A stretch of DNA of 64,000 nt from Cordylochernes scorpioides (lineage: Eukaryota; Arthropoda; Arachnida; Pseudoscorpiones; Chernetidae). This document shows, piece by piece, positions 42,560 through 52,385 of the stretch; the first letter of the stretch is position 1, and every line of letters begins with the position of its first letter. The translations under genes and the position numbers were made by a program. The stretch spans positions 41,349,008 to 41,413,007 of the forward strand of contig CP092879.1 in NCBI GenBank assembly GCA_030710605.1. Reading direction: 5' to 3'. Under the pieces are notes generated by a model that worked only from the letters and a program-made list of their open reading frames with translations, did no database searches and was not told the origin of the DNA.

Positions 42560-42660
42560 CACTTTCTATAGATACATATTATGTTTACTTCTGTTTACCC
42601 AACTAGGAGAATCCTGTATGAGACGAGTGTCCCTAATAAAGGCGTTGTTGTTGTTCTAAT
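42560..42660 (+). mobile_element. Non-LTR retrotransposon 3' end with (GTT)n tail
   Basis: TAGGAGAATCCTGTATGAGA then CGAGTGTCCCTAATAAAGGC and GTTGTTGTTGTT. The same terminus is at 44145-44200 on the other strand, where it is linked to coding sequence. Confidence 0.65.
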
Positions 42661-42959
42661 AATTTTAAAAAAGACATCTCAGAATCGTAAACTAAAGATT
42701 GTTGATGGCTTTCGATTTCTATCGAAATATATATCAACGAATTTTTAATATTTTCGTTGATTATTTCTTTTTCGAATAATCAATAAAATCTAACCACGTA
42801 CTCGCTTCAATCTGTTGGCTCCCATCAGTGTGGTGATAGCTGTAACTCAACGAACAAACAAGCTGGTCTTTGACACTTCCTGAAAAAACCAAGAGATTGG
42901 GTATTTAAGTCAGTAAGGGCGCAATAACGCCAAACTACAGTATATTGAAAAATAATACA

Positions 42960-43115
42960 AAAGTGAAATTGTACTGGGATCAGGTTGATAAACTAAGAGA
43001 AATGCTAAAGGTTGCTGATGGCCTATGCCATCTGTCGAAATAAATATCAAATGATCGTTGATATTATTTTTAATTATTCAAAAATTGGTTTAATACCTTT
43101 TGGTGGTTAGCTTCT
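42960..43115. repeat. FB-C partial copy
   Basis: AAGGTTGCTGATGGCCTATG, CCATCTGTCGAAATAAATAT and TTTTAATTATTCAAAAATTG. Confidence 0.6.
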
Positions 43116-43194
43116 CTTATAAATATTGATTCCGTCAGATCTTGAAAACCATCAACAACATCCTTAATTCCCTTTCGTCTCAATAAAGAAATTA

Positions 43195-43410
43195 ATACAA
43201 AGCACTAACGCGCCATCTATATATAACGAACGAATACATTAAAAGACGCAAATGTTTTTTTTTCCACAAATAATTCAAACTTCTACCGTCCTTACTGCGA
43301 TGAAAAAATATTGGGAGGGCCTGGCTCATCAGTGGTGAACCCTCTCAGCGGTTTCGCCAATTTAATCTACCAGACCGCCTCTTTAGAGCTCTAATACTGT
43401 ATTGGATCAT
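43195..43410. mobile_element. FB-A foldback, left half
   Basis: ACTAACGCGCCATCTATATA, TTCTACCGTCCTTACTGCGA, TGGGAGGGCCTGGCTCATCA, CTCAGCGGTTTCGCCAATTT, ATCTACCAGACCGCCTCTTT, up to the apex TAATACTGTATTGGATCATT. Confidence 0.75.
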
Positions 43411-44130
43411 TCTGCGTTTATATGCTAAACTGAAGGGTGGAATCTTAATACCCATTAATAACCAAAAGATACTCATCAAATATCTCTAATGAGAGGTGTA
43501 GTCATTACTCAGATATGGTCTTTACTGGGATGTAGTCTCCATTGAGACGTGGTCTTCAATATGGCGCAGTCTTTAATGATGTGTGGTCTTTAATGAAGCT
43601 TTATGTAAGCTGTAAACTAAATGAGGCAATAAATAATAATGTAATTTCATCATAGAAAATATAAATTTCATTCAAAAATCAAATCGGTCCTTATTAATGT
43701 TAGGAAAAATAAACCAAAGGTTTTTATAAAAAAAAACAGCTTACCTTGATCTGTAAAAGAAATAATACATTGTTTTTCTTTCACAGATCCAGGTAAGCTC
43801 CTTTTTTCTATAATTATATTCAATTGATCACTTTTAACTCCAAAGTTTTTTGAAATTGATACATTTTTTAACACGGAAAATATTCTGTTACAATAATGTA
43901 TGAAATTTTGTAATTTTTCTTTAAATATTATTTTAAATTTTCTCGCGAGAGGGTATTTACTTTGCTTAAAAATAGAAACATTGATTTAATGTTTGAACTT
44001 TGGTTTTTATTTAGTTTTCTCAATATCTTAATGATCCATAAAGGATATGACAATGTGGGTTGTAGTGTATGATATTGTGATGGCTGTGTAATCCGAAAGA
44101 ATATCAATTTTCCTTCAATTTAAACTTCTA
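43411..44130. other. Mostly unassigned; small hairpin at 43735-43805
   Basis: AGCTTACCTTGATCTGTAAA and TTTCACAGATCCAGGTAAGC form an imperfect inverted repeat. A minus-strand open frame over it (43668-43874) is not accepted. Confidence 0.4.
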
Positions 44131-44134
44131 GTAT

Positions 44135-44625
44135 AAGTAACCAACAACAACAACAAAAGCCTTTATTGGGCACACGTGCCATACAGGATTCTCCCGGTAG
44201 GACAAAATAAATAAATAACAAATTAGTATCATAGTTATATACAAATATTGGGTATTGACCTCGACCAATTATCGAGTTGGATCCGGTGTCTGTGCTAAAT
44301 ATTTTGATTGAACTGATTTCCAGTATTTATAAAAAGCGAATGCAAAGGGTCTGGATTTTACGACTTTTGCCATTGAAACATAAGGCGAATTGCTATTATA
44401 GCCGGTCTCTTGACGAATAATTTCTCTCTCTTCTTCCATTGCCGTACAGTAGAACATGTAGTGTGGAAAATCGAGACTAAATTCACCGTTGCATAAGGTG
44501 CATTTTATGGTCTTAGTTTTCAAAAGTGAAACATGATTAATTGTATGTACTGCAAAAAGGCTTCTTACTTGTGCAATGATTCTCTTTAAGGTTAGGGGGA
44601 TATTGTCATTCAGATAGCATTCCAT
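44135..44625 (-). mobile_element. Non-LTR retrotransposon 3' fragment
   Basis: Minus strand: a 118-codon coding remnant (44625-44269), an AT-rich 3' UTR, CGGGAGAATCCTGTATGGCA, AATAAAGGC and a (GTT)n tail near 44145. Confidence 0.75.
44269..44625 (-). pseudogene. C-terminal remnant of a LINE reverse-transcriptase protein
   Basis: The 118 residues include CTLCNGEFSLDFPHYMFYC (residues 42-60), a C-x2-C...H-x4-C zinc-finger pattern found after the reverse transcriptase domain in several non-LTR retrotransposon clades, followed by an acidic helix EEEREIIRQ and a C-terminal Lys/Tyr-rich stretch. The polymerase itself is absent, as expected for a 5'-truncated insertion. The adjacent 3' UTR and (GTT)n tail support this reading. 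Clade not determined. Confidence 0.65.
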
Positions 44626-44835
44626 TGTAGGTGATGAATGAAAGTATTTATAGTGAGAGTAGAGTATTGATTAAGTAACCAAAAACACACACACATCTAA
44701 ATAAAAATAAGTACAAATCGCTATTTAAAAAAAAACGAGAAATAAACTTGTAACGTTTCATTCCTTTATTTCGATTAAAAAAAACTTTCAAACCAAAGGT
44801 TTCTTCAAAATCCTTATAAGATTATATTACAATCA

Positions 44836-45000
44836 TGGACAAAACTAATTTTGTAGATGACAGAGGCAAATCTTTTCACAATTGGTTATCAGGTGTGTCT
44901 TTAATAAAGGTCGCTATGTATCAAATATCTTTCAGAGTTATTATCTGAATCCTGAAATACATGCTAAAAGGTATAACTTCCTTAAGTCTTGTTCATTAAT
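44836..45000 (+). repeat. SINE-B body, headless copy
   Basis: TTGGTTATCAGGTGTGTCTT, AATATCTTTCAGAGTTATTA, TCTGAATCCTGAAATACATG, CTAAAAGGTATAACTTCCTT. Confidence 0.65.
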
Positions 45001-45260
45001 GTATGTCGATCTCAACTTGGCCTCTATTATACTTATCATTACAGGTTTAGATAGAGGACATTGCGACTGCTGTGATAGAAATGCACGAGAAAATCTGAGG
45101 TTCTTCATTAGACACGACAAAAACAACATTACAGGTTTTATGTGATTATTGCCATTATGATTAGAGTCATAACCTGAAGGTACCTAGTCTTATCTGTGAT
45201 ATGAAGAAATTTCCCGAATATTATTCTCAATTTTTAACAGGTTGATAATTCACAACACTA
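45001..45260. other. No feature identified
   Basis: Part of an 87-codon plus-strand open frame (44882-45145) overlapping the SINE-B body; contains CDCCDRN but no domain I recognise. Confidence 0.35.
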
Positions 45261-45264
45261 AGCT

Positions 45265-45505
45265 CTCGCTGTTGGGGTAGGACTTTTTCAAGAGGCGTTC
45301 TCCGGCAGAATAAAGAAAGTATTCGAACGGCGTAATGAGATATGATATTCGAGAGACAGACTTTGGTAAAAAGAAAGGATTCGAGAGATGGATTTCAACC
45401 GTAGAAAGAAGGATCTCGAAAGAGGCTGTCTCTACCTAGAGAAGAAGAAATCGGACTTGAGCGATAACAATTCAGCATTCACAAAATAAATAGATTCAAT
45501 ACAAA
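45265..45505. repeat. Duplicated unit with a SINE-A scrap, copy 1
   Basis: Begins with AAGCTCTCGCTGTTGGGGTA (SINE-A body, antisense) joined to GTTCTCCGGCAGAATAAAGA and about 210 bases found again at 47455-47670. Confidence 0.8.
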
Positions 45506-45725
45506 TCTTTGTATCAATATTATAGTTTCCTTTTATTATTTTCAATTCAAATCTCTAGCTTTCGGACATGTAAGCCGCTCAACAGGAGAAAATGCGATAC
45601 AATTTATCCCTAGAATTCTGTTTTTTTTTTTCATCTTAATATCAACAATTTAATTATAAAAACAATAAAAAATTCGATTTATTTTATTGGATCAACAACA
45701 AACTTTAAAACAACCTTGAAATGAT
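45506..45725. other. No feature identified
   Basis: AT-rich interval. Confidence 0.4.
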
Positions 45726-45890
45726 ATCTTGAAGATAGAGGTTGCCTGGCCGGCATTCATAGTTTTGTAAAAAACAGACACTTCAGCAAGTTAAAGTTTT
45801 ATTTCTCAACGTTTCAACAAAAATATTTTGTCTTCGTCAGGACAAATAAATAAAATGAGCATTTGGCAAGGCGTTAAAAATTGTTCTGGG
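45725..45890. mobile_element. K-family repeat carrying a hammerhead, copy A
   Basis: AAGATAGAGGTTGCCTGGCC head, GACACTTCAGCAAGTTAAAG, hammerhead segment, then GCATTTGGCAAGGCGTTAAA. Alignable end to end with 54160-54330, including AAAAATTGTTCT after the hammerhead. Confidence 0.75.
45799..45850 (-). ncRNA. Hammerhead ribozyme motif
   Basis: Minus strand: stem I strand TTTATTTGTC, core CTGACGA (fits CUGANGA), stem II (ACAAAA...TTTTTGT), GAAACGTT, second stem I strand GAGAAATAAA. The stem I strands pair at nine of ten positions, and every core position checked fits (GUU cleavage triplet). Stem III is again only ACGT, so a dimeric fold would be needed. Best-supported hammerhead by stem I. Confidence 0.7.
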
Positions 45891-46920
45891 GTTGCAAGGG
45901 CGTTCTCACGTGATTTTTCGAATTTAATACAACATTTAAAGCACGATTCTAAAACAAATATTAAACTCGTCAAAGACTATGATCTTGGAAATAAATATAT
46001 AATAATAAAATGATAATGAAAAATTGAAATAATAATTTCACATCATCCTAATAAAGTTTTTTTCATATTTCACTCCATGCGTAATTCCAAAAAAAAAAAA
46101 AGAGTAATGATCAAGTTGAATTAGATGACACTTAGCAAATTTACTCTGTTGCAAGACAAACCACATATGGATATATTCCATTAACTAAAGTGACAAGGAG
46201 GGACGTGAATATTGAGGAGAGAAGAAAAAATATAAAAGATATCAAAATGTAACACATGTCACAACATTAATCACATGAGCACAGTGACAACATCCAACTT
46301 GATCGATGCTAAGAATATTGCATATGACAACAAGATCATTAATATTCCTTCGTGTTTAAGATATAAAAATTGCCCACGCTCTGCCTTCAAATTTGAATTT
46401 ACCCCCAAAAAAAGCTTTTAAAAATCCCGAAGTAGTTGGTTATCCTGTTATTTATTAAGAAAGCTTTAAATTTTTTATCCTTATAACTAAAACACTAGCT
46501 AATTTGATGAATTAATTGTTCCAAAAATAATTAAGTAGGAAAAGAAAATTTCGCTAGGGATTACCTCTTTTTGTTAACAATTAATTTTAAACAAAGCTTA
46601 CAATAGTTTAGCAAGATTTAGTTTATTCCCTATTGGCTGAATGAAAATTTTGAAGAAAAAAATAGAACTCAATTTAAATCTTTGTAAATGCCTACTTTGC
46701 CTTCTTAAGTTATTTCTTTTATAAAAAATAATCAATAAATAATAAGTTTAGATTTTTTAACAATAATTTACTTTTTCATTTGAAATGTAAGTTTTCAAGA
46801 GAAAATAGCTTTCTACAAAAAGATACTCTATGAAAATTTATTTTATCTTTTTAATACCTTTACCATTATTTTAATATTTTTATTTCTAGTAAACTTGGTA
46901 CAGATTATGATATTCATTTT
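45891..46920. other. No feature identified
   Basis: AT-rich, no meaningful open frame. Confidence 0.45.
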
Positions 46921-46925
46921 TATGC

Positions 46926-47125
46926 TTATACCTAGTACACGTGGTATAGGCAATGGTGATTATGGTGGTTAGAAGTAGGCGACTGGTTTTACTGTGTAAG
47001 TACACCACATGTCTATACATGAGAAAAGCAGTTTGATTTTGCACTTACAAATGTGCCAGAGTCATGTTTGATTACTTGCACTCACTGGTGGGATTGGAAT
47101 TTTGCAAGAATCGGGGGCCATTGAA
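46926..47125 (-). mobile_element. SINE-A, headless reverse copy
   Basis: CTAGTACACGTGGTATAGGC, CACCACATGTCTATACATG, TTGCACTTACAAATGTGCCA, GGAATTTTGCAAGAATCGGG. Confidence 0.8.
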
Positions 47126-47134
47126 GAAAAATGG

Positions 47135-47435
47135 ATGGATATGGATGATAATCATGGTGGGTAGAAGTTGGAGACTGCCTTTACGGTAGGAGCACCACAT
47201 GTTAACAAATGTGAGAAGCAGTCTGACTTTTGCACTTATAAGTGTGCCAGTTACCGAGCTCTCGCTGGTGGGGTAGGACCTTTTCAAGTGACGGGACTCT
47301 GGCACATTTGTAAGTGCAAGGTCGAACTACTTTTCACATATGTAGACATGTGGTGCACTTACAGTAAAAGCAGTTGCCTACTTCTACCCACCATGACACC
47401 ATGGCCTGTACCACGTGTACTAGGGATAATAAAAA
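47135..47435. mobile_element. Two SINE-A bodies in inverted arrangement
   Basis: 47135-47295 is antisense (CATGGTGGGTAGAAGTTGG ... GCTGGTGGGGTAGGACCTTT); 47296-47435 is sense (GGCACATTTGTAAGTGCAAG ... CCACGTGTACTAGGGATAAT). They meet without spacer, forming an imperfect hairpin. Confidence 0.8.
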
Positions 47436-47454
47436 AAATGAATATCATAGTCTG

Positions 47455-47675
47455 TTCCAATTCTCCGGCAGAATAAAGAAAGATATTCGAACGGCGTAAT
47501 GAGATATGATATTCGAGAGACAGACTTCGGTAAAAAAGAAAGGATTCGAGAGATGGATTTCAACCGAAGAAAATAGGATCTCGAAAGGCTGTCTCTACCT
47601 AGAGAAGAAGAAATCGGACTTAAGCGATAACAATTCAGCATTCACAAAATAAATAGATTCAAAACAAATCTAAAG
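47455..47675. repeat. Duplicated unit, copy 2
   Basis: TTCTCCGGCAGAATAAAGAA to TTCACAAAATAAATAGATTC; about 95% like 45310-45505. The open frame within it (47420-47641 minus) is not recognisable. Confidence 0.85.
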
Positions 47676-48285
47676 TCTCTTATGTAGCTTGTCTTCAAAT
47701 ATTTGCCAAGTGAGCCAAATGGCCTACATGGAATCGAAGAGCTACAATTTCTTTTCATTTTCGAATTATACTATTTTTGTTTTTATATATATTAGTGCTG
47801 GGTAGAATGTAATCATTATTACATTTTATATCATTGTAATCACAAGTAATTAATATGAACAATTTGAACACAAATTGTGAATTAGAAACACGATGTAATA
47901 AAATCAATTCCGAATTAATAAATAATGTTCATAATAATATTTTTATTATTGTATATTGTCTCTTTTTACTTTGTGTTTTTATAATCTCATATTAATTTTA
48001 CCTTATGAATTACTTATAATTGTAATTATAGCAAATAGGTAAAAAAAAATATTTTTGTGATTGTAATTATAGAAATTGTAATCATGTTTACATTTTTCCA
48101 AACACTAATCCGAATATATACAACATAAAGTTGAGGGATGATGATAATTATGTACCAAAGGTAGGCATCTCGACCTTTAATTATGTCTCAAAACAATGCA
48201 CTGTTCATCACCATTGTTAAACACTTTATTAATGATAATATAAAATGATCCCCATCACCAGTTTTGCCAAATTAAGGAAAAAATC
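47676..48285. other. No feature identified
   Basis: AT-rich, with repeated ATTGTAATTATAG strings near 48010-48085. Confidence 0.4.
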
Positions 48286-48296
48286 CAACTTGTATA

Positions 48297-48326
48297 ACAA
48301 TGTTTTCGGGCTCTAGTCCTTATCAG
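48297..48326 (-). ncRNA. Hammerhead-like motif, degraded
   Basis: Minus strand CTGATAA, a GG.CT/AG.CC stem, GAAAACATTG. Order is right but core G8 is A and stem II has mismatches. Confidence 0.4.
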
Positions 48327-48349
48327 TATATGGGCGGCTTCGATTTGAT

Positions 48350-49260
48350 AAAATCCTACGAGAGTAGCTGTGAAATGGGTTCAATTTACCAAATAATTGA
48401 TTGGAGAGGTATTTTATAACATACGCTACGAACTAGGCATTTTTATGAACGCGTCTAGAATGTGACAGCATTTCTAAACCTTATTAAAATAATCCTCAAT
48501 CTAAATAATATAGAACATTAACCCCTCACAAATACAATGTAAATTTCAAAGAACAAAACACCTAATATCTTTCAATATAATCAATCCGAGCCCTCCATAC
48601 AGAGCTAAATTATTTCATGACAGAATAAAACGATAAACCGTTAAATCCATTTTGTCATAAAAAAATATCGGGATAATTAATTTTTAAATTAAAATGATTT
48701 TTATATGCTCATAATATATATTTAGTATTATAAGTTTTGGTCAATCGCCTGAAGCATTAAATTATTAAAAGAATACAGAATCAATATTCAATATTCATTT
48801 TACAGAAAATCCTCGAAATGTTAAAAAAAAAAGGTTTTATGATAACGAGATACTATAATATAGATTCTTTTCTAGAATATTCTGGTTACCAGCCAAAGTA
48901 TAATACTCACAACAAAAATATAGTTCTCTATTATGTTCTTTTTTATCTAGCAGGACAGAATGGGTGATATTTGGCACCCCACACCATATCCTTTTTAAGC
49001 CAAATTGAATGCTTGAAATGATCATCATCAAGCGAGGTCATTTCTTGGCTTCACTCCTTCACTCTCCAAGTTAATATCATATAAACCTTTGACAAATTTT
49101 ACTGGAGTATTTTCATGCAGTAAGACGTTCTAATTAAGATGGTCAATGAGAACATATATTGTATTTATCAAGACAATGAATAATATATAATAATATTATC
49201 ATAATTCAAAACTCCCTTCATCGTTTGACAATTTTATAAACAAATTCAACAATATAGTTT
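48350..49260. other. No feature identified
   Basis: AT-rich; a 64-codon minus-strand frame (48837-49031) shows no motif. Confidence 0.4.
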
Positions 49261-49269
49261 TCAATAGTA

Positions 49270-49545
49270 AAGTTTTCAGTAATCTTCCTTGTTTTAAAAT
49301 TACAAAATATTTTCTCACAATTAGTTTCTTTTTATTACAAAACGCTATCTTTCAAGCGATAATCGCTCTTCAACGGGCTTAATAAAACATCGACTATTTC
49401 CTACAAGATTTTTTTTGTAAATATTTCTTGTAGGATATAATCGATATTTTATTAAGCCCGTTGAAGAGTGATTATCACTTGAAAGCTAGCGTTTTGTAAT
49501 AAAAAGAAACTCATTGTGAGAAAATATTTTGTAATTTTAAAACTT
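49270..49545. mobile_element. Large palindromic foldback element
   Basis: Left arm TTTTAAAATTACAAAATATT, TTCTTTTTATTACAAAACGC, TCTTCAACGGGCTTAATAAA; right arm is its reverse complement (AAGCCCGTTGAAGAGTGATT, TTTTGTAATAAAAAGAAACT). Arms of about 125 bases differ at only a few sites. Apex near 49410 (TTTTTTTTGTAAATATTTC). No other copy was noticed here. Confidence 0.88.
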
Positions 49546-49654
49546 TTTTCACAATTTTATCATGAATAGAATCTTCCTTGTGGATACTAAACAATGTGGT
49601 GAAAAATTAAAAATAAAATATATAATAATATATAATATAATATCAAGGAAAAGG

Positions 49655-49770
49655 GTAAATCAACGTTTAGTTGATTTCTGTTCCATTATATGGCGCTCTA
49701 CCATCTAAAAGCTCATGTTCTCGTGGTCTGAATATGCCTTTTTTAATACTAATCAATACATAGTGATCTA
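49655..49770. repeat. FB-C-related fragment, reverse
   Basis: CAACGTTTAGTTGATTTCTG, TTCCATTATATGGCGCTCTA and CATCTAAAAGCTCATG are the complement of the 32345 fragment. Confidence 0.5.
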
Positions 49771-50280
49771 AATACAAATAGGTCTTTCTCTAATGTATAA
49801 ACGAACATTATTGTTTTTTATCTAAATTAAATACTCGTTCGTATAAATATATTTATTTAGCCTAAAAATATATTTTAATTCGAAAAATGACCATTTAAAC
49901 TAACTCTATTAAAAATAAATCATAAGATCAGTCGCATACAATAATCCATAATTTTGATCAATCATTTATTGTTTTTTTTTTCGACATATCATCAATATCA
50001 AAATTATCAAATACTTTATTACTAACGATTTATATTATATTTGGATATTTATATATGTTATTGATATAACTTCATCTCAAAAATAAATTTATACACAGGG
50101 TGTATAATGTATACACAGTCCGTAAGTCCTGATACCATTTTAAAAAAGGTTTAACTTACATTTATAATATTTGTCTAATTAACATATATTTGTGTTCAGG
50201 TTCCATCCAAGTTTAATTTAGAAAATGTTTTCCCTTGATATTAAAAAAGAATTGAAATTATCAAACTGTATTATCCTTTT
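49771..50280. other. No feature identified
   Basis: AT-rich spacer. Confidence 0.4.
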
Positions 50281-50287
50281 TATAATA

Positions 50288-50725
50288 CAATATAATGCGG
50301 CTTATGATTGTAAAAAGACATTTTAAAATTATCCCGCATGTGTTTCTCTTAAACGAAAAATCGAAATTTACTTTCAAGGAGAAATAACGATTATTTCTAA
50401 CCTTATGGATGAGGTATGAAAGGATGAATTGTGAAGAGTAATGATAAACGGGAAAATAAAAGTGTTCAGGGATGTGAAGCGAACCCACAGTGTTCCGCTT
50501 ACCTAGTGGACATGGCATCTGCCCGGTAAGCGGAACACTGTGGGTTCGATTCCCATGCCTGGACACTTTTATTTTACCGTTTATCATTACTCTTCACAAT
50601 TCATCCTTTCATACGTCATCCCTAAGGTTAGAAATAATCGTTATTTCTCCTTAAAAAATAAATATCAATTTTTCGTTTGAAAGAAACACATGCGGGATAA
50701 TTTTCAAATGTCGTTTTACAATCTA
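50288..50725. mobile_element. Pal-T palindrome with two opposed tRNA-Thr-like modules
   Basis: Arms about 160 bases each: ATTGTAAAAAGACATTTTAA/ATTATCCCGCATGTGTTTC at the left and GAAACACATGCGGGATAAT/GTCGTTTTACAAT at the right, then ATAACGATTATTTCTAACC and GAATTGTGAAGAGTAATGAT with complements. A central part holds an antisense module (about 50463-50500) and a sense module (about 50502-50565). The apex lies inside the tRNA-like sequence. Arms are about 92% complementary. Confidence 0.88.
50502..50565 (+). ncRNA. tRNA-Thr-like module (pseudo), sense half of palindrome
   Basis: CTAGTGGACATGGCATCTGC, anticodon stem TCTGC/GCGGA with loop CCGGTAA, T-arm GTGGGTTCGATTCCCAT, 3' acceptor CCTGGACA. The 5' acceptor and D-arm start are replaced by the opposed module. 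Confidence 0.65.
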
Positions 50726-51390
50726 TTATCCTTTATTTGCATTTTAATTTTTAATAATAAAAAAAAGGGTTTGCGACCTATGAACTACCCTGTATATTTA
50801 GTAATTTTATATGTGTATATACTTATACTACAGATAACCTAGGCTTCTGAAGCGTATCCATAGATCTCCATATACCTAGGGAAGGAATATACTTTCTCTA
50901 TAATACTTCAAACTTTGCAAAATTCAGTGAATAAAACTATAGAATTTCAGAAAATTTGAAACATAGCAAGTTATAACGAATTGAAAATTTGAAAGTAGAG
51001 AGAAATAAGTCGAGGGAAAAATAAAAACATTATTTAAAAAGTTATTTTAAAGTTAAAAGCCACATTCATGTACTCCAATTTAATTTCAAAGTTCTTTTGT
51101 AGTTTAATTAAACCTTTTCTTCAAATCTTCTGATTTCTTTTACTTTGTTGTTGGCATTTCTCCGTTAGTAATGTTTTGATGTTTACTAGTTTGGTAATGA
51201 ATGTTTTTTTGAAAAGATATAAAAACCTTTATTTTTTATTGTAAAATAGAGTTTATCGGAATTCTTCAATGCATCCTAAGGATATTGAAACAGTTATTTA
51301 CGGTAAAGATTTGTGAATATTGAAAAATTGGAGAGAATCAATTCACACATGATTCCCATTCGAATTTTTATTGTTATTTAAAGATATGAA
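50726..51390. other. No feature identified
   Basis: AT-rich, no open frame or repeat match. Confidence 0.4.
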
Positions 51391-51392
51391 TA

Positions 51393-51665
51393 ATACAATA
51401 TAATTCGGCTTATGATTGTGAAATACGTTTGACAATTTTTACCGCAAATGTTTCTTTTGCACGAAAAATTTTTACAAACGGAAAATATGTCCAGGGTAGC
51501 CTAGTGGACATAGCATCTGCTTTGTAAGCGGAACACTGTGAGTTCGATTCCAATTCCTGGACACTTTTATTTTTTCGTTCATCATTACTCTTCACAATTC
51601 ATCCTTTCATACTTCATCCCTAAGGATAGAAATAGTCATTATTTCTTCTCAAAAGTAAAACGTCG
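51393..51665 (+). mobile_element. Pal-T element with one tRNA-Thr-like module
   Basis: Short left arm (ATATAATTCGGCTTATGATT ... TTTTACCGCAAATGTTTC), the module at 51488-51563, then the long arm CATCATTACTCTTCACAATT, CATCCCTAAGGATAGAAATA, TTATTTCTTCTCAAAAG. Mirror image of the copy at 40985-41235. Confidence 0.83.
51488..51563 (+). ncRNA. tRNA-Thr-like module, complete cloverleaf candidate
   Basis: Acceptor strands GTCCAGG/CCTGGAC pair fully; A-box-like TAGCCTAGTGG; anticodon stem TCTGC/GCGGA with loop TTTGTAA, anticodon TGT (Thr); B-box-like AGTTCGATTCC. The D stem is weak and the T stem (GTGAG/CCAAT) is mispaired, so it is probably a decayed, tRNA-derived module rather than a working gene. 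Confidence 0.6.
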
Positions 51666-52060
51666 TTTAAAAAGAGATGAATACTAAAAAATAGTTTTAA
51701 GAGTGTGTGTTTCAAAACTGATTTTATTTATTCCTTAAAAACACAAAGGATGTTTGATTATAATTAGAATATGATTTCCTCACACAGCATGTATTTAACT
51801 ATAGTCTGCGAGTTTTTTGTCCAGAAAACTGATAATATTTATCATGGCGACTTCTCTCTCTGTCAAATATTATCAAATATCTCATAAATATATTTCATCC
51901 ACCTTATGAGAAATGAAATAAGGTAAAATTTACAACACCTATAGAGTTTATATAAATAAAATTTATTATAAGAGAGCTTAAAATTAATGAATAGGGTTGT
52001 AAAATTAATCAATCCAATTATACAAATGAAATAAATATTTGACGTCGCCGGTAATTGTGT
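51666..52060. other. No feature identified
   Basis: AT-rich interval. Confidence 0.4.
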
Positions 52061-52064
52061 TTTT

Positions 52065-52207
52065 TTTTAAGGACACAGAGGCAATTTTGTTCTAACTTGG
52101 TTATCTCGTGTGTCTTCAATAAAGGTCACTGTAATATACTTCATAGTTTTTATTTAAATCCCGATATATGTGCTAAAAGGTACAACTTCTTTAAGTTTTG
52201 TTCATAA
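52065..52207 (+). repeat. SINE-B body, headless copy
   Basis: CTTGGTTATCTCGTGTGTCT, TCAATAAAGGTCACTGTAAT, AATCCCGATATATGTGCTAA, TTAAGTTTTGTTCATAAGTG. Confidence 0.7.
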
Positions 52208-52304
52208 GTGTATATAGATATTCTACTATTATCCGAATATACTCTAGTCTTAAATCACTCGATTTATTTGAGTTTAGCTGGTTTAGGTGGCATAATCTAT
52301 GTAC

Positions 52305-52385
52305 TCAAACGCACATGTACATACAACATTCGCACGTACACTTATACGCACAACACACGCACGTACACTCATACACATACCTTTA
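52305..52385. repeat. CGCACGTACACTYATAC short tandem repeat
   Basis: CGCACGTACACTTATACGCA and CGCACGTACACTCATACACA follow one another. The two ~100-codon frames over it are chance. Confidence 0.75.

Noticed and set aside
50502..50565. Functional tRNA-Thr
   Set aside because: No 5' acceptor or proper D arm; C instead of U at position 33; lies within a palindrome.
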